DNA of 64,000 bases from Proteus vulgaris (GCF_023100685.1 NZ_CP090064.1:2728001-2792000); one strand, 5' to 3'; shown: positions 7,568-18,660, counted from the stretch's first letter. Notes: generated by a model not told the origin, from the letters alone. Numbers and translations: made by a program.

Positions 7568-7590
7568 TATTTTTATGGTGGCTGCATAAA

Positions 7591-10425
7591 CTACTTTTTA
7601 GGTATATGTCCTACCAAAACTTCTCTTAAGATGGAAAGTGATACCGGTTTAGACACACAATCATTCATTCCGGCATCAATACAGCGTTGCTTTTCTTCTG
7701 CTATTGCATTCGCTGTTACACCAATTACTGGCATATCACTCCCCATTTCTCGTATGTGAGTTGCAAGCTGATAACCATTCATATTTGGCATATTGACATC
7801 AGTTAGAATGATATCGATATGATTTTTCGCTAAATAGGCTAATGCATCACACCCATCTTCTGCAGTTGCTGTGTTAAAACCAATTTTTTTCAGTTGATCG
7901 GTCAGCAATAAGCGATTTATTGGATGATCATCAACAATCAAGATGGTCAACGCTTGTAAACCACAATCGGTATTCAACTCAACCATATCAACACAATTTG
8001 CTTCAATTTTGTTTTGCGGTAATTGTAGTATTATTTTTGTTAATTCATTTAGTTTATAAGTACTACATACCCATATGTTTTCTGCTATTTTTTTGGATGG
8101 TTCGAGGTAATGTTCATTAAGCCTAATAAATTGGCAATGATGCTCTCTCGGATAATCATAGTCCGTGATAATAAAATCAGTTGAAGAGAGTGTTGTTTCT
8201 TCTGTTAATAATTCACAATTCAACCCAAAGTAATTGAGATATCGCCCAATAAACCCTTCTAAATAAAGGTTTTTGATATCAATAAAACAACGAACGGTAC
8301 TCTCTTTATAAATATCCTTTTCGGTAGCAAGTTCATTCTCTTCTAACACACCATAAAGTGGTATTCGAACTGTAAATCGGCTACCAATATTTTCTTGTGA
8401 AACAACACTGATATCGCCATCCATTAAGTTAATTAGTTTTTCACAAATAGCTAAACCTAATCCTGTACCTTCAGATGCGCTTTCTGTATTTTGTGAAACC
8501 TGGAAGAATGGTTCAAAAAGCTCATGTAATGCCTTCTCACCAATCCCTCGTCCTGTATCATGAATATCAAAATACAGGTAATACTCATCTTTATAAAGAT
8601 GTAAGGTAATACACCCTGTCGTAGTGAATTTAATGCTATTATTCAATAGATTAGAAATAACCTGTTGTACCCGAACAGGATCACTATTTACAATTTTAGG
8701 TACATCTGGTTCGATAAAGCAGTAGATAGCTAAATCTTTTTTCGCAATCAAGGGTAAATAGTTAGAAATAACAAAAGAGAGTACTTGGCGACAATTAAAC
8801 GGTTTAATCTCAATCTTTAATTGTTTAGATTCAATTTTTGAGAAATCGAGAATATCACTAATAATTTTTAGCAGTAATGATGAGGAGTTATCCATCGTTT
8901 TTAATAATCGACTTGTATCATCGTTTTGTGCAAAGGATTGTAATAACTCTAAGTTACCAATAATGCCATAAAGTGGTGTACGTAATTCATGACTCACCGT
9001 AGCTAAAAACATCGATTTTGCTTGGTTAGCTTGTTCTGCCGCTGTTGCCATATTTTGTAGCGAACGTTCCATTTTAACACGAGCGCTAATGTCCACTAAA
9101 ACACAGATTGCCACATCTTCATTTTGATAGCGTGAATTAACAAAACTGATTTGTAAGTGATTACGGTTATTCGTCACTACATCAACCATATTGCTACTTT
9201 TTTCAGCAATAATAGATAAAATATTTTGCTTATCACTGTGACTGAGTAACCGAAAATAGTTATGTGCTAATTCATTACTTAAAATGATCATGCCATCGCG
9301 TATTCTCAGAATACTAATTCCGACAGGTGCCGATGCCACAATTTTATGGTTAAACTGTTCATGCTCTTCTAATCGGGAAGCATTATTTTCTGCTGGTGAG
9401 AATATTTTTCTTTCGAAGATCCACACAAAAATAAAAATAAAAATGGCAGAAATAATATTTAAAATCAGTGCATTAAAAATCGTGAATTTAAATTCATTTA
9501 AAATTTGCTTGAGTGGTAATGAATACACCACACTAAAAGAGGATGGCAATAGTTTTCGTTTTGCAACTAACTCACTGAAATCTTCATCAAAACCAAAATA
9601 AGGTGCGCTCACATCAGCGACTTGCTTAACAGAACGATAATTATTTTCTGCAGGGTAGCTTAATACCGTGGTATTTCGGCTATTTAGAAGATGGATAGAA
9701 ATTACTCTGTCTTTGGCTGGAGAGAAGTATTCAAGGCGAATTGCTCTTTCAATACCAATTAATCCAATAAATTTACCAGAAGCATAAACAGGTGACATAA
9801 CATATAAAATGCCACTATCCCCTTTTGCATCTGGAACTATCCAATATTGATTAACTTCTTTGCCTTGCGCCCGTTGATTAATGTAGTTACGTGTATTTTC
9901 GTAAACCATTTTTTTCAACATCTCAGTATCTACAGGTGATGCGCGCAAAGGGAAGTTAATCATGCACATACTGTGCGAACCTACCATGAAAACCTGGTTT
10001 ATCCCTTGTAATGCAGGGGTATTATCTTTCCAATAATATAAGATACTGTTAAACGAACGAAAATAGTTATTGGTTTGTCCTTTAAATAATTCACAGTCCG
10101 CCGTTTCATTGAGTTTATGAAGTGAAAATGGTCCTTCATAAAATAATGAATTTTTTATACCTGGATTTAAATTAATTTGCTCTTGATGACGTTCTGCGAG
10201 GTATTGTAAATCACGGATAGTGCCAGAAGTTTGTCGAAAAAAACCGAGGAGATTAGTGTAGTTATTACTATACTCTTGCCGAATATCTGACTTAGTATCA
10301 TTAAAGATGTTGATGAGGTAAAACATCGTTAATAATGCCCCCATCGCCCACAACATGATACCTAATACGCGAAAAAGGTAGCGGGAAATTTTTAACGATG
10401 TTTTAAAGGACGAGAGATATCTCAA
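7591..10425 (-). CDS. rcsC: Rcs hybrid sensor histidine kinase RcsC
   Basis: RcsC autophosphorylates and feeds the RcsD-RcsB relay in response to envelope stress. The 944-residue protein shows a membrane helix at about 18-40, a periplasmic domain, a second helix near 315-337, a PAS-like linker (EHEQFNHKIVASAPVGI...), the kinase H box with H479 in VSHELRTPLYG, an ATPase domain with GTGLGLAI, an RcsC-specific ABL-like domain and a C-terminal receiver with D876 in LTDVNMPNMNG. Both phospho-sites sit within one residue of the E. coli positions. It is convergent with rcsDB, as in E. coli. Confidence 0.97.
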   Translation of the reverse strand: MRYLSSFKTSLKISRYLFRVLGIMLWAMGALLTMFYLINIFNDTKSDIRQEYSNNYTNLLGFFRQTSGTIRDLQYLAERHQEQINLNPGIKNSLFYEGPFSLHKLNETADCELFKGQTNNYFRSFNSILYYWKDNTPALQGINQVFMVGSHSMCMINFPLRASPVDTEMLKKMVYENTRNYINQRAQGKEVNQYWIVPDAKGDSGILYVMSPVYASGKFIGLIGIERAIRLEYFSPAKDRVISIHLLNSRNTTVLSYPAENNYRSVKQVADVSAPYFGFDEDFSELVAKRKLLPSSFSVVYSLPLKQILNEFKFTIFNALILNIISAIFIFIFVWIFERKIFSPAENNASRLEEHEQFNHKIVASAPVGISILRIRDGMIILSNELAHNYFRLLSHSDKQNILSIIAEKSSNMVDVVTNNRNHLQISFVNSRYQNEDVAICVLVDISARVKMERSLQNMATAAEQANQAKSMFLATVSHELRTPLYGIIGNLELLQSFAQNDDTSRLLKTMDNSSSLLLKIISDILDFSKIESKQLKIEIKPFNCRQVLSFVISNYLPLIAKKDLAIYCFIEPDVPKIVNSDPVRVQQVISNLLNNSIKFTTTGCITLHLYKDEYYLYFDIHDTGRGIGEKALHELFEPFFQVSQNTESASEGTGLGLAICEKLINLMDGDISVVSQENIGSRFTVRIPLYGVLEENELATEKDIYKESTVRCFIDIKNLYLEGFIGRYLNYFGLNCELLTEETTLSSTDFIITDYDYPREHHCQFIRLNEHYLEPSKKIAENIWVCSTYKLNELTKIILQLPQNKIEANCVDMVELNTDCGLQALTILIVDDHPINRLLLTDQLKKIGFNTATAEDGCDALAYLAKNHIDIILTDVNMPNMNGYQLATHIREMGSDMPVIGVTANAIAEEKQRCIDAGMNDCVSKPVSLSILREVLVGHIPKK

Positions 10426-10555
10426 ACAACCACCCTAATCAATATTCCTACCGCATAAGAAACTTATTCTATTCTAGCAGAAATTACTGTATGTCTGAAT
10501 AATATGATCTTTATCATCAGGATAATTATTTCTGATGATACTCTGATCCAACCAC

Positions 10556-10585
10556 ATAAAAAAAGCAGGCAATTATGCCTGCTTT
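10556..10585 (-). terminator. gyrA terminator
   Basis: On the minus strand AGCAGGCA-TAAT-TGCCTGCT is followed by a T run, 33 bases after the gyrA stop codon. Confidence 0.85.
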
Positions 10586-10617
10586 CTTTTATTTATACAT
10601 CACAATAATGATAAATA

Positions 10618-13245
10618 TTATTCTTCATCTGCATCATCGGTTAAATCTGATCCCGACTCTTCAGGTGATGTCTCGTTAATAACCTCATTAACTTCATCAT
10701 CATCTAATGCGTCATCTTCATCTTCAACACGTTGCAAGCCAACAACCAACTCATCTTCTGTTGTACGAATTAAGGTAACACCTTGTGTATTACGTCCAAC
10801 AATGCTGACCTCTGAAACACGAGTACGAACTAATGTACCTGCATTGGTGATCATCATAATTTGGTCAGTTTCTTCAACTTGAATTGCACCTACTACTTTA
10901 CCGTTACGCTCACTCACTTTAATAGAGATAACGCCTTGTGTAGCACGATTCTTCGTTGGGTACTCGCTTTGTGCAGTTCGTTTACCATAACCATTTTCAG
11001 TAACGGTTAAAATATCACCGTCACCACGAGGAATGATCAGAGAAACGACTTTATCATCATTACTCAGTTTCATACCACGAACACCTGTCGCAGTACGACC
11101 CATTGGACGAACACAATCTTCTGCAAAACGAACCACTTTACCATCAGCAGAGAACAGCATAACTTCGTTCGTGCTATCGGTTAAGTCAACACCAATTAGC
11201 TCATCGCCTTCATTTAAGTTGACTGCGATAATACCTGCGCTACGAGGGCGGCTGAAATCTTGCAGAGGTGTTTTCTTCACTGTACCGCTTGCCGTTGCCA
11301 TAAAGACAAACTTACCTTCTTCATACTCTCTCACTGGCAAAATAGCCGTAATACGTTCATTTTGCTCAAGAGGTAATAAGTTGATAATCGGACGGCCACG
11401 AGCACCACGACTTGCTTCTGGTAACTGGTAAACTTTCATCCAATAGAGACGACCACGGCTTGAGAAGCATAAAATGGTGTCATGGGTGTTAGCCACCAGC
11501 AGGCGATCAATAAAGTCTTCTTCTTTAATTCTTGCTGCAGACTTACCTTTACCGCCACGTCGTTGTGCTTCGTAATCGGTAAGTGGCTGATATTTAACGT
11601 AACCCTGATGAGAAAGTGTAACAACTACATTTTCTTCATTAATCAGGTCTTCGATATTAATATCTGCTGTATTCTCAGTGATCTCAGTACGGCGTGGATC
11701 GTTATATTGATCTTTAATCGCATTTAGCTCTTCTCGAATGACTTCCATCAAACGCTCAGGGCTTCTTAAGATATGCAGTAATTCAGCAATTTGCAGCAAT
11801 AAGTCACGGTATTCATCTAACAGTTTTTCATGTTCAAGACCAGTTAGTTTCTGCAAACGCAGATCCAAAATAGCTTGAGCTTGTTGTTCTGTAAGATAGT
11901 ATTTACCGTCATGCACACCATATTGTGGCTCTAACCATTCAGGACGAGCAACATTGCTGTCACCAGCACGCTCTAACATGGTAGAAACACTACCTAAATC
12001 CCAAGGTTGTGCAATTAATGCTGCTTTTGCTTCTGCTGGGTTTGGTGCTTGGCGGATCATTTCAATAACAGGATCAATGTTCGCCAATGCAACAGCCAGC
12101 GCTTCTAAGATATGAGCACGGTCACGCGCTTTGCGTAATTCGTAAATTGTACGACGAGTAACAACTTCACGACGGTGACGAATAAAGGCAGAGATAATTT
12201 CTTTTAGATTTAATAGTTTTGGCTGGCCTTGGTGAAGCGCAACCATATTAATACCAAAAGAAACCTGCATTTGTGTTTGTGAGAATAAGTGATTTAATAC
12301 CACTTCACCCACAGCATCACGTTTGATTTCAACAACAATACGCATGCCGTCTTTATCAGACTCATCGCGTAATCCGCTGATACCTTCAATGCGTTTATCT
12401 TTAACAAGCTCTGCTATTTTTTCAATTAAACGCGCTTTATTCACCTGATAAGGAATTTCTGTCACGATAATTGTTTCGCGACTGGTTTTCTCATCAGTTT
12501 CAATATCAGCCTGAGCACGGATATAAATTTTCCCGCGACCAGTACGGTAAGCATCTAAAATTCCTCTGCGGCCATTAATAATAGCAGCAGTCGGGAAATC
12601 AGGCCCCGTGATATGTTCCATCAACTCTTCAATAGTGATGTCTTCGTTATCAACATAAGCAAGACAGCCGTCGATAACTTCGCCTAGGTTATGTGGAGGA
12701 ATGTTTGTTGCCATCCCCACCGCAATCCCTGATGAACCATTGACTAGCAAGTTTGGAACACGGGTTGGCATAACTGCCGGAATATGTTCTGTTCCGTCAT
12801 AGTTAGGAACAAAATCAACCGTTTCTTTTTCCAAATCCGCCAGCAGTTCATGGGCGATTTTCGCCATACGAACTTCGGTATAACGCATTGCAGCCGCCGA
12901 GTCACCATCAACTGACCCGAAGTTACCCTGCCCGTCAACCAACATGTAGCGCATAGAAAAAGGCTGTGCTAAACGAACAATCGTTTCATAGACAGCACTG
13001 TCACCGTGCGGGTGATATTTACCGATAACATCCCCAACAACACGGGCTGATTTTTTATAAGGTTTATTCCAATCGTTTCCTAGTACATTCATCGCGAAAA
13101 GAACTCGGCGGTGTACTGGCTTCAGTCCGTCTCGAACATCGGGTAATGCGCGTCCTACAATAACAGACATCGCATAATCCAAATATGAGCTTTTCAGCTC
13201 TTCTTCGATATTAACTGGTGTGATTTCTCTGGCAATGTCGCTCAT
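10618..13245 (-). CDS. gyrA: DNA gyrase subunit A
   Basis: GyrA cuts and rejoins DNA in the gyrase tetramer that introduces negative supercoils. Starting at [10 protein letters not shown] the protein has 875 residues, with the winged-helix breakage region including AAMRYTE (catalytic tyrosine at about 122), then the C-terminal beta-pinwheel repeats with QRRGGKGK (GyrA box) and a strongly acidic tail. The quinolone region reads [10 protein letters not shown], with Ser83 and Glu87; as I recall, Glu87 is the natural residue in Proteus. The frame is open six codons further upstream, but that ATG lacks a ribosome site and homologues begin at MSD, so I place the start at 13245. Confidence 0.97.
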   Translation of the reverse strand: MSDIAREITPVNIEEELKSSYLDYAMSVIVGRALPDVRDGLKPVHRRVLFAMNVLGNDWNKPYKKSARVVGDVIGKYHPHGDSAVYETIVRLAQPFSMRYMLVDGQGNFGSVDGDSAAAMRYTEVRMAKIAHELLADLEKETVDFVPNYDGTEHIPAVMPTRVPNLLVNGSSGIAVGMATNIPPHNLGEVIDGCLAYVDNEDITIEELMEHITGPDFPTAAIINGRRGILDAYRTGRGKIYIRAQADIETDEKTSRETIIVTEIPYQVNKARLIEKIAELVKDKRIEGISGLRDESDKDGMRIVVEIKRDAVGEVVLNHLFSQTQMQVSFGINMVALHQGQPKLLNLKEIISAFIRHRREVVTRRTIYELRKARDRAHILEALAVALANIDPVIEMIRQAPNPAEAKAALIAQPWDLGSVSTMLERAGDSNVARPEWLEPQYGVHDGKYYLTEQQAQAILDLRLQKLTGLEHEKLLDEYRDLLLQIAELLHILRSPERLMEVIREELNAIKDQYNDPRRTEITENTADINIEDLINEENVVVTLSHQGYVKYQPLTDYEAQRRGGKGKSAARIKEEDFIDRLLVANTHDTILCFSSRGRLYWMKVYQLPEASRGARGRPIINLLPLEQNERITAILPVREYEEGKFVFMATASGTVKKTPLQDFSRPRSAGIIAVNLNEGDELIGVDLTDSTNEVMLFSADGKVVRFAEDCVRPMGRTATGVRGMKLSNDDKVVSLIIPRGDGDILTVTENGYGKRTAQSEYPTKNRATQGVISIKVSERNGKVVGAIQVEETDQIMMITNAGTLVRTRVSEVSIVGRNTQGVTLIRTTEDELVVGLQRVEDEDDALDDDEVNEVINETSPEESGSDLTDDADEE

Positions 13246-13285
13246 GGAGCCACTGTCCCTCATACTACGGATTCAAAGGTTTAGA

Positions 13286-13294
13286 ACTATACCA
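13286..13294 (-). promoter_or_regulatory. gyrA extended -10 promoter candidate
   Basis: TGGTATAGT is an extended -10 element about 40 bases before the gyrA start codon; no good -35 hexamer is present. Extended -10 elements can work without one. Supercoiling control is known for gyrA promoters but cannot be judged from sequence alone. Confidence 0.5.
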
Positions 13295-13417
13295 CAAATC
13301 GCCAATTTTTGGAAAAAGGAAACAACTAAATTAATGATCCTTTCGCTATTCTCTTCGATTTCACCGTCTAACGTTGGTAGAATCATGGCAATATGAAAAT
13401 AGGAGTAATACTTTCTG

Positions 13418-14155
13418 ATGAATGATAAAACAACCTCTTTACATGCTAACGTGGATCAGCATGAAATCGACAAGTTTGAAAGCGTCGCATCACGCTGGTG
13501 GGATCTTGAAGGTGAATTTAAGCCATTGCACCGTATAAACCCACTAAGACTTAACTATATCCAAGAACGCGCTGACGGCTTATTTGGAAAAAAAGTCCTC
13601 GATGTTGGCTGTGGTGGCGGTATTTTATCTGAAAGTATGGCGTGTGTCGGTGCCGAAGTTACTGGCCTTGATATGGGCACAGAGCCATTACAAGTTGCAC
13701 GCTTGCACTCACTAGAGTCAGGTATTCCTGTGACTTATATTCAAGATACCGTTGAAAACCATGCAAATGAAAACCCGCAAGCTTACGATGTTGTCACCTG
13801 TATGGAGATGTTAGAACACGTTCCAGACCCTTCTTCTGTTGTAAGAGCCTGTGCAAAATTAGTAAAACCAGGTGGGCATGTTTTCTTTTCAACTATCAAC
13901 CGTAATAAAAAGGCATGGCTAATGCTGGTGGTAGGTGCGGAGTATATTCTAAATATGGTACCTAAGGGCACACATGATGCTAATAAATTTATTCGTCCAT
14001 CAGAACTGCTCAGTTGGGTTGATGAAACCGACTTACGTAGCAAAAATATGATTGGCTTACATTATAACCCAATCACTGACAAATTCCGATTAGCGCCAAA
14101 CGTCGATGTGAATTATATGGTGCACACACAATCGACACATAACTCGAATTCGTGA
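13418..14155 (+). CDS. ubiG: Ubiquinone biosynthesis O-methyltransferase UbiG
   Basis: UbiG makes both O-methylations in ubiquinone synthesis, using S-adenosylmethionine. The 245-residue protein has the class I methyltransferase motif [13 protein letters not shown] (motif I), the acidic LDMG segment after strand 2, and [11 protein letters not shown] as the post-I region, plus a membrane-associating insertion near [19 protein letters not shown]. Length matches E. coli (240). It is divergent from gyrA, the conserved enterobacterial arrangement. The quinone product links functionally to the nuo and men genes in this window. Confidence 0.96.
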   Translation: MNDKTTSLHANVDQHEIDKFESVASRWWDLEGEFKPLHRINPLRLNYIQERADGLFGKKVLDVGCGGGILSESMACVGAEVTGLDMGTEPLQVARLHSLESGIPVTYIQDTVENHANENPQAYDVVTCMEMLEHVPDPSSVVRACAKLVKPGGHVFFSTINRNKKAWLMLVVGAEYILNMVPKGTHDANKFIRPSELLSWVDETDLRSKNMIGLHYNPITDKFRLAPNVDVNYMVHTQSTHNSNS

Positions 14156-14300
14156 AACTGAAAGTTTGATTTGGTTTAATAAAACATCAAACGATCACAT
14201 TTTTTAAAATTGACTTTACATCATTGTCACCTGAATTTGAGTTTCTTACTGCCTGTATTTACGCAGGGTACGGGCAGTTATTAAAAAATTTATCCCCTAT

Positions 14301-14309
14301 TTATCCACA
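14301..14309 (+). promoter_or_regulatory. DnaA box upstream of nrdA
   Basis: TTATCCACA is an exact match to the high-affinity DnaA box, preceded at 14290 by the weaker TTATCCCCT. E. coli nrdAB is known to be controlled by DnaA through boxes in its promoter, so conservation here suggests the same coupling of dNTP supply to replication. Confidence 0.7.
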
Positions 14310-14360
14310 GAAACAATCAGATTTGTACACTTGATCAATCTCTCAATTACCTTTATCTTG

Positions 14361-14395
14361 TTATCACCATTTGAACCAACCCCTATATATTGTGT
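14361..14395 (+). promoter_or_regulatory. nrdA promoter candidate with NrdR box
   Basis: TTATCA (14361-14366), 17-base spacer and TATATA (14384-14389) make a plausible promoter. CCCCTATATATTGTGT at 14380-14395 overlaps its -10 and resembles the NrdR box. NrdR sites usually occur in pairs about three helical turns apart; the partner at about 14409-14426 is only a poor match. Confidence 0.55.
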
Positions 14396-14503
14396 TTCCT
14401 TAAATTTCACACCACAAGACTCCTTGACACTCTTTGTCATCGGGAGCGTTTTTTTGCGGTATAAAATTTCAGGTAGCACTAATGCAAGAAAGGTGCATCG
14501 CTC

Positions 14504-16795
14504 ATGAATCACAGCCTGCTCGTCACAAAACGTGATGGTCATAAAGAACGCATTGACTTAGACAAAATTCACCGTGTAATCGCCTGGGCCGCTGAAGGCC
14601 TAGAAAATGTCTCTGTATCTCAAGTTGAATTACGTTCTCAGATTCAGTTTTATGATGGTATCAAAACTGCTGATATCCATGAAACACTGGTAAAAGCTGC
14701 TGCAGACTTAATTTCAGGTGAAACTCCTGATTATCAATATCTTGCTGCCCGTCTTGCCGTATTTAACTTACGTAAAAAAGCCTATGGCCAATTTGAGCCA
14801 CCAACGCTCTATGAGCACGTTAAAAAATTAGTTGATCTAGGCAAATACGACCGTCATCTTCTTGAAGATTACACCCAAGAAGAATTTGAGCAGATGAATA
14901 ACTTTGTTGTTCATCAACGTGATATGAACTTCTCTTATGCTGCGGTTAAACAGCTAGAGGGTAAATATTTCGTTCAAAACCGTATTACTGGCGAAATTTA
15001 CGAAAGTGCACAATTTTTATATGTTTTAGTTGCAGCTTGCTTGTTCTCTCGTTATCCACAAGCAACACGTATGGACTATATCGAACGCTTTTATAATGCG
15101 ATTTCTACTTTCAAAATCTCATTACCAACGCCAATTATGGCTGGCGTCAGAACACCAACTCGTCAATTTAGCTCTTGTGTATTAATTGAGTGTGACGATA
15201 GCCTTGATTCTATCAATGCAACATCAAGCGCTATTGTAAAATACGTTTCTCAACGTGCGGGTATTGGTATCAATGCAGGTCGTATTCGTGCATTAGGCAG
15301 TGCTATTCGTAATGGCGAAGCGTTTCATACAGGTTGTATTCCTTTCTACAAACACTTCCAAACTGCGGTAAAATCTTGCTCGCAAGGTGGTGTTCGTGGT
15401 GGCGCTGCCACACTGTTCTACCCTTTGTGGCATTTAGAAGTTGAAAGCCTGCTGGTACTGAAAAACAATCGTGGTGTTGATGATAACCGTGTTCGTCATT
15501 TAGATTACGGTGTGCAATTAAACAAATTAATGTATGAACGTTTAATCAAAGGCCAGGATATTACCTTATTCAGCCCTTCTGATGTTCCTGGTTTATATGA
15601 TGCTTTCTTTGCCGATCAAGATGAATTTGAACGCTTATATGTACAATATGAGAAAGATAAGAGCATCCGCCAAAAACAAGTTAAAGCGGTTGAGTTATTC
15701 TCATTAATGATGCAAGAGCGTGCATCTACGGGCCGTATTTACATTCAAAATGTTGACCACTGTAATACACACAGCCCATTTGATCCGGCTATTGCACCTA
15801 TCCGCCAATCAAACCTGTGTTTAGAAATTGCACTACCTACTAAACCATTAAACGATATTAAAGATCCTAATGGTGAAATTGCACTCTGTACCTTGTCAGC
15901 CTTTAACTTAGGCGCAATTGAAAATCTTGATGATTTAGAAGAGCTAGCTCGTTTAGCTGTTCGCTCACTGGATGCGCTATTAGATTACCAAGATTATCCA
16001 ATCTTAGCCGCTAAACAAGGCGCAATGGGCCGTCGTACCTTAGGTATTGGTGTTATTAACTTTGCTTATTACTTAGCTAAACACGGTGTTCGCTACTCTG
16101 ACGGCAGTGCAAATAACTTAACTCATCGTGCATTTGAAGCAATTCAATATTATTTATTAAAAGCATCTAATGAATTAGCAAAAGAACAAGGCGCATGCCC
16201 ATGGTTTAATGAAACCACTTATGCTGAAGGTATTTTACCTATTGATACCTATAAAAAATCATTAGATGTTCTGACAAAAGAACCTCTGCATTACGACTGG
16301 GAAGGCTTACGCAAAGACATTAAAGAGCACGGCTTACGTAACTCAACATTGTCTGCACTGATGCCATCAGAAACCTCTTCTCAGATTTCGAATGCAACCA
16401 ATGGTATCGAGCCACCTCGTGGTTATATCAGTATTAAAGCCTCTAAAGACGGTATTTTACGTCAAGTGGTTCCTGAGTATGAGCGTTTGAAAGGCGCTTA
16501 TGAATTACTGTGGCAAATGCCAAGTATTGAAGGTTATTTGCAGTTAGTGGGCATTATGCAAAAATTCGTTGACCAAGCGATTTCAGCGAACACTAACTAC
16601 GATCCTACTCGTTTCCCTAGCGGTAAGGTTCCAATGAACCAGCTGCTGAAAGATTTGCTGCTCGCTTACAAATATGGTGTGAAAACACTTTATTATCACA
16701 ACACCCGTGATGGTGCAGATGATGTACAGGGTGATCTGGAAGAAGTCGTTGAGACTGAAGATTCAGATTGTGAAGGCGGCGCGTGTAAAATTTAA
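14504..16795 (+). CDS. nrdA: Class Ia ribonucleotide reductase alpha subunit NrdA
   Basis: NrdA reduces ribonucleoside diphosphates to deoxy forms. The 763-residue protein has an N-terminal ATP cone ([20 protein letters not shown]), the active-site cysteines in SSCVLIE, NLCLEI and [10 protein letters not shown], the paired radical-relay tyrosines in TLYYHNTRD, and the C-terminal redox pair in CEGGACKI. These match the E. coli enzyme (761 residues). nrdB starts 11 bases after its stop, and yfaE follows, so the three form an operon with DnaA and NrdR sites upstream. Confidence 0.98.
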   Translation: MNHSLLVTKRDGHKERIDLDKIHRVIAWAAEGLENVSVSQVELRSQIQFYDGIKTADIHETLVKAAADLISGETPDYQYLAARLAVFNLRKKAYGQFEPPTLYEHVKKLVDLGKYDRHLLEDYTQEEFEQMNNFVVHQRDMNFSYAAVKQLEGKYFVQNRITGEIYESAQFLYVLVAACLFSRYPQATRMDYIERFYNAISTFKISLPTPIMAGVRTPTRQFSSCVLIECDDSLDSINATSSAIVKYVSQRAGIGINAGRIRALGSAIRNGEAFHTGCIPFYKHFQTAVKSCSQGGVRGGAATLFYPLWHLEVESLLVLKNNRGVDDNRVRHLDYGVQLNKLMYERLIKGQDITLFSPSDVPGLYDAFFADQDEFERLYVQYEKDKSIRQKQVKAVELFSLMMQERASTGRIYIQNVDHCNTHSPFDPAIAPIRQSNLCLEIALPTKPLNDIKDPNGEIALCTLSAFNLGAIENLDDLEELARLAVRSLDALLDYQDYPILAAKQGAMGRRTLGIGVINFAYYLAKHGVRYSDGSANNLTHRAFEAIQYYLLKASNELAKEQGACPWFNETTYAEGILPIDTYKKSLDVLTKEPLHYDWEGLRKDIKEHGLRNSTLSALMPSETSSQISNATNGIEPPRGYISIKASKDGILRQVVPEYERLKGAYELLWQMPSIEGYLQLVGIMQKFVDQAISANTNYDPTRFPSGKVPMNQLLKDLLLAYKYGVKTLYYHNTRDGADDVQGDLEEVVETEDSDCEGGACKI

Positions 16796-16806
16796 TTGAG
16801 GAAGCT

Positions 16807-17937
16807 ATGTCCTATACTACTTTTTCACAAGTTAAAAATGATCAACTTCAGGAGCCCATGTTTTTTGGGCAGCCTGTTAACGTAGCGCGTTATGATCAGC
16901 AAAAATACCCTATTTTTGAAAAGCTAATTGAAAAACAACTCTCCTTCTTCTGGCGTCCAGAAGAAGTGGACGTTTCTCGTGATCGTATTGACTACAATGC
17001 ACTGCCTGATCATGAAAAACACATTTTTATTAGTAATTTAAAATATCAAACTCTGTTGGATTCGATTCAAGGCAGAAGCCCTAACGTGGCATTCTTACCT
17101 TTAATCTCGATCCCTGAGTTAGAAACATGGGTTGAAACATGGTCATTCTCTGAAACCATTCACTCGCGCTCTTATACTCATATTATCCGTAATATTGTTA
17201 ACGATCCGTCAGTTGTGTTTGATGATATCGTTGAAAATGAAGAAATTTTAAAACGTGCGCGTGATATTTCTTCTTACTACGATGAGTTGATCAGATTAAC
17301 TAACCTTTATCACATGTATGGTGAAGGTGATCATCATGTTCAAGGTAAAACCGTTAATGTGACTTTACGCAAATTAAAGAAACAACTTTATTTGTGTATC
17401 ATGAGTGTAAATGCGTTAGAAGCGATTCGTTTCTATGTAAGCTTTGCGTGTTCATTTGCCTTTGCTGAACGAGAGTTAATGGAAGGTAACGCTAAAATCA
17501 TTAAATTGATTGCACGTGATGAAGCATTGCACTTAACGGGTACGCAACACATGCTGAATCTACTGCGTTCAGGTCAAGACGATCCTGAAATGGCAGAAAT
17601 AGCCACAGAATGTGAACAAGAATGTTATGACTTGTTTGTTGAAGCCGCAGAGCAAGAAAAAGAGTGGGCAGAATACCTGTTCTCAGAAGGCTCGATGATT
17701 GGTTTAAATAAAGAAATTCTCTGCCAATATGTTGAATATATTACCAATATTCGTATGCAAGCAGTAGGTCTTAAATTACCATTTAAAGCGCGCTCAAATC
17801 CTATTCCATGGATCAATGCATGGTTAGTGTCTGACAACGTTCAAGTAGCACCTCAAGAAGTTGAAGTCAGTTCTTATCTTGTGGGCCAAATTGATTCACA
17901 AGTTGATACTGATGACTTGAGTAATTTTGAACTGTAA
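16807..17937 (+). CDS. nrdB: Class Ia ribonucleotide reductase beta subunit NrdB
   Basis: NrdB carries the diiron-tyrosyl radical cofactor that starts catalysis in NrdA. The 376-residue protein shows the iron ligands in the [12 protein letters not shown] segment, which also holds the radical tyrosine (122 in E. coli numbering), and the second ligand set around [13 protein letters not shown]. The C-terminal tail ending [10 protein letters not shown] is the part that docks on NrdA. Length equals the E. coli protein. GAGGAAGC precedes the ATG. Confidence 0.98.
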   Translation: MSYTTFSQVKNDQLQEPMFFGQPVNVARYDQQKYPIFEKLIEKQLSFFWRPEEVDVSRDRIDYNALPDHEKHIFISNLKYQTLLDSIQGRSPNVAFLPLISIPELETWVETWSFSETIHSRSYTHIIRNIVNDPSVVFDDIVENEEILKRARDISSYYDELIRLTNLYHMYGEGDHHVQGKTVNVTLRKLKKQLYLCIMSVNALEAIRFYVSFACSFAFAERELMEGNAKIIKLIARDEALHLTGTQHMLNLLRSGQDDPEMAEIATECEQECYDLFVEAAEQEKEWAEYLFSEGSMIGLNKEILCQYVEYITNIRMQAVGLKLPFKARSNPIPWINAWLVSDNVQVAPQEVEVSSYLVGQIDSQVDTDDLSNFEL

Positions 17938-17962
17938 TACCGAGAAATAACACTGATACGTT

Positions 17963-18241
17963 ATGGCATCTCATAAAGTGACCCTGCATCAGCAGGGTCT
18001 TTCAACACCACTAGAATTTCATACTGACGCCCACCCTTCATTGCTTGATGCTTTAGAGCATGGGAAAGTTCAAGTCGAATACCAATGCCGTGAGGGTTAT
18101 TGTGGCTCTTGTCGTCTACGTTTAGTGAAAGGCAAGGTTTGCTATCGCAATGAACCTTTAGCATTTATCCAACCCGATGAAATCTTACCTTGTAGCTGTC
18201 ATCCTATTAGTGACATTGAAATAGAAATTTGCTCTGAATGA
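17963..18241 (+). CDS. yfaE: 2Fe-2S ferredoxin YfaE (NrdB cofactor maintenance)
   Basis: This 92-residue ferredoxin has the plant-type 2Fe-2S motif CREGYCGSC with a distal cysteine in LPCSCHP. YfaE supplies electrons to rebuild the diiron-tyrosyl cofactor of NrdB. It lies 25 bases after nrdB, the usual operon position. I see no strong terminator directly after it; the next gene has its own ribosome site 90 bases on. Confidence 0.92.
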   Translation: MASHKVTLHQQGLSTPLEFHTDAHPSLLDALEHGKVQVEYQCREGYCGSCRLRLVKGKVCYRNEPLAFIQPDEILPCSCHPISDIEIEICSE

Positions 18242-18331
18242 TTTGAATTATCTTAATTTTCCTTTTTTTCTAACATTGTTGTCCATCATTGACTAGAATT
18301 AAATTACATTGATGAAAAAAGGAAAAACATT

Positions 18332-18565
18332 ATGAAATTAAATTCTATTTTCTCAGTTGTTGCTATCTCTGCATCACTTTTATTAGTTGCGGGTTGTTCA
18401 ACTCCACAAAAAATAGAAACAGTAAATGGGGAAACGATTTTAACAACAGATAAGCCCCAAGAAGATGAAAAAACTGGATTAATTACCTATAAAGATGCAG
18501 AAACTGGGCAATTGAAACAAATTAATCGTGAGCAGATAAGACGAATGGTAGAGCTTGACGATTAA
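18332..18565 (+). CDS. Small YgdI/YgdR-like outer-membrane lipoprotein
   Basis: The 77-residue protein has a lipoprotein signal peptide ending in the lipobox LLVAGC, so the mature form is a lipid-anchored peptide of about 55 residues. The mature part has a single small beta-rich domain with TVNGETILTTDKP and TYKDAETGQLKQINREQI, typical of the YgdI/YgdR (DUF903) lipoproteins. Their role is not established. AAAAAGGAAAAAC lies before the ATG and a terminator follows, so it is probably monocistronic or the tail of the nrd operon. Confidence 0.8.
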   Translation: MKLNSIFSVVAISASLLLVAGCSTPQKIETVNGETILTTDKPQEDEKTGLITYKDAETGQLKQINREQIRRMVELDD

Positions 18566-18592
18566 TATTCTTAATTAATCACCTCTATTAAG

Positions 18593-18626
18593 CGCCAATT
18601 GATACTTATTAATTGGCGTTTTTTTA
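18593..18626 (+). terminator. Terminator after the small lipoprotein gene
   Basis: CGCCAATT and AATTGGCG pair across a ten-base loop and are followed by eight T. Confidence 0.85.
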
Positions 18627-18642
18627 TTCATTTTTTATTTTC

Positions 18643-18660
18643 CGTAAAGAAATAATTACA
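18643..18660 (+). promoter_or_regulatory. TyrR box candidate upstream of tyrP
   Basis: CGTAAA-GAAATA-ATTACA matches the TyrR consensus TGTAAA-N6-TTTACA at 10 of 12 fixed positions, including the key G and C. It lies just upstream of the tyrP promoter. E. coli tyrP is a TyrR target, which makes the site credible. Confidence 0.55.

Larger units (their letters stand above)
7284..7590. other. rcsB-rcsC convergent intergenic region
   Basis: About 300 bp without a gene. It holds a hairpin with a downstream T run that suits the end of rcsDB (7322-7358) and a very long AT-rich inverted repeat next to rcsC (7522-7567). I see no micF-like RNA or other gene. Confidence 0.7.
14156..14503. other. ubiG-nrdA intergenic control region
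   Basis: About 350 bp without a gene. It holds a loose hairpin after ubiG (ACTGCC at 14248 with GGCAGT near 14273), a perfect DnaA box at 14301-14309 with a degenerate neighbour at 14290, an NrdR box at 14380-14395 over a promoter, and a TATAAA element near 14460. Confidence 0.65.

Noticed and set aside
11033..11431. 132-codon frame opposite gyrA
   Set aside because: Shadow of the gyrA reading frame on the other strand; similar shadows occur throughout nuo, men and pta.
14424..14465. nrdA promoter built on TTGACA at 14424 and TATAAA near 14460
   Set aside because: The hexamers are about 30 bases apart, far outside sigma-70 spacing; the promoter overlapping the NrdR box is more plausible.
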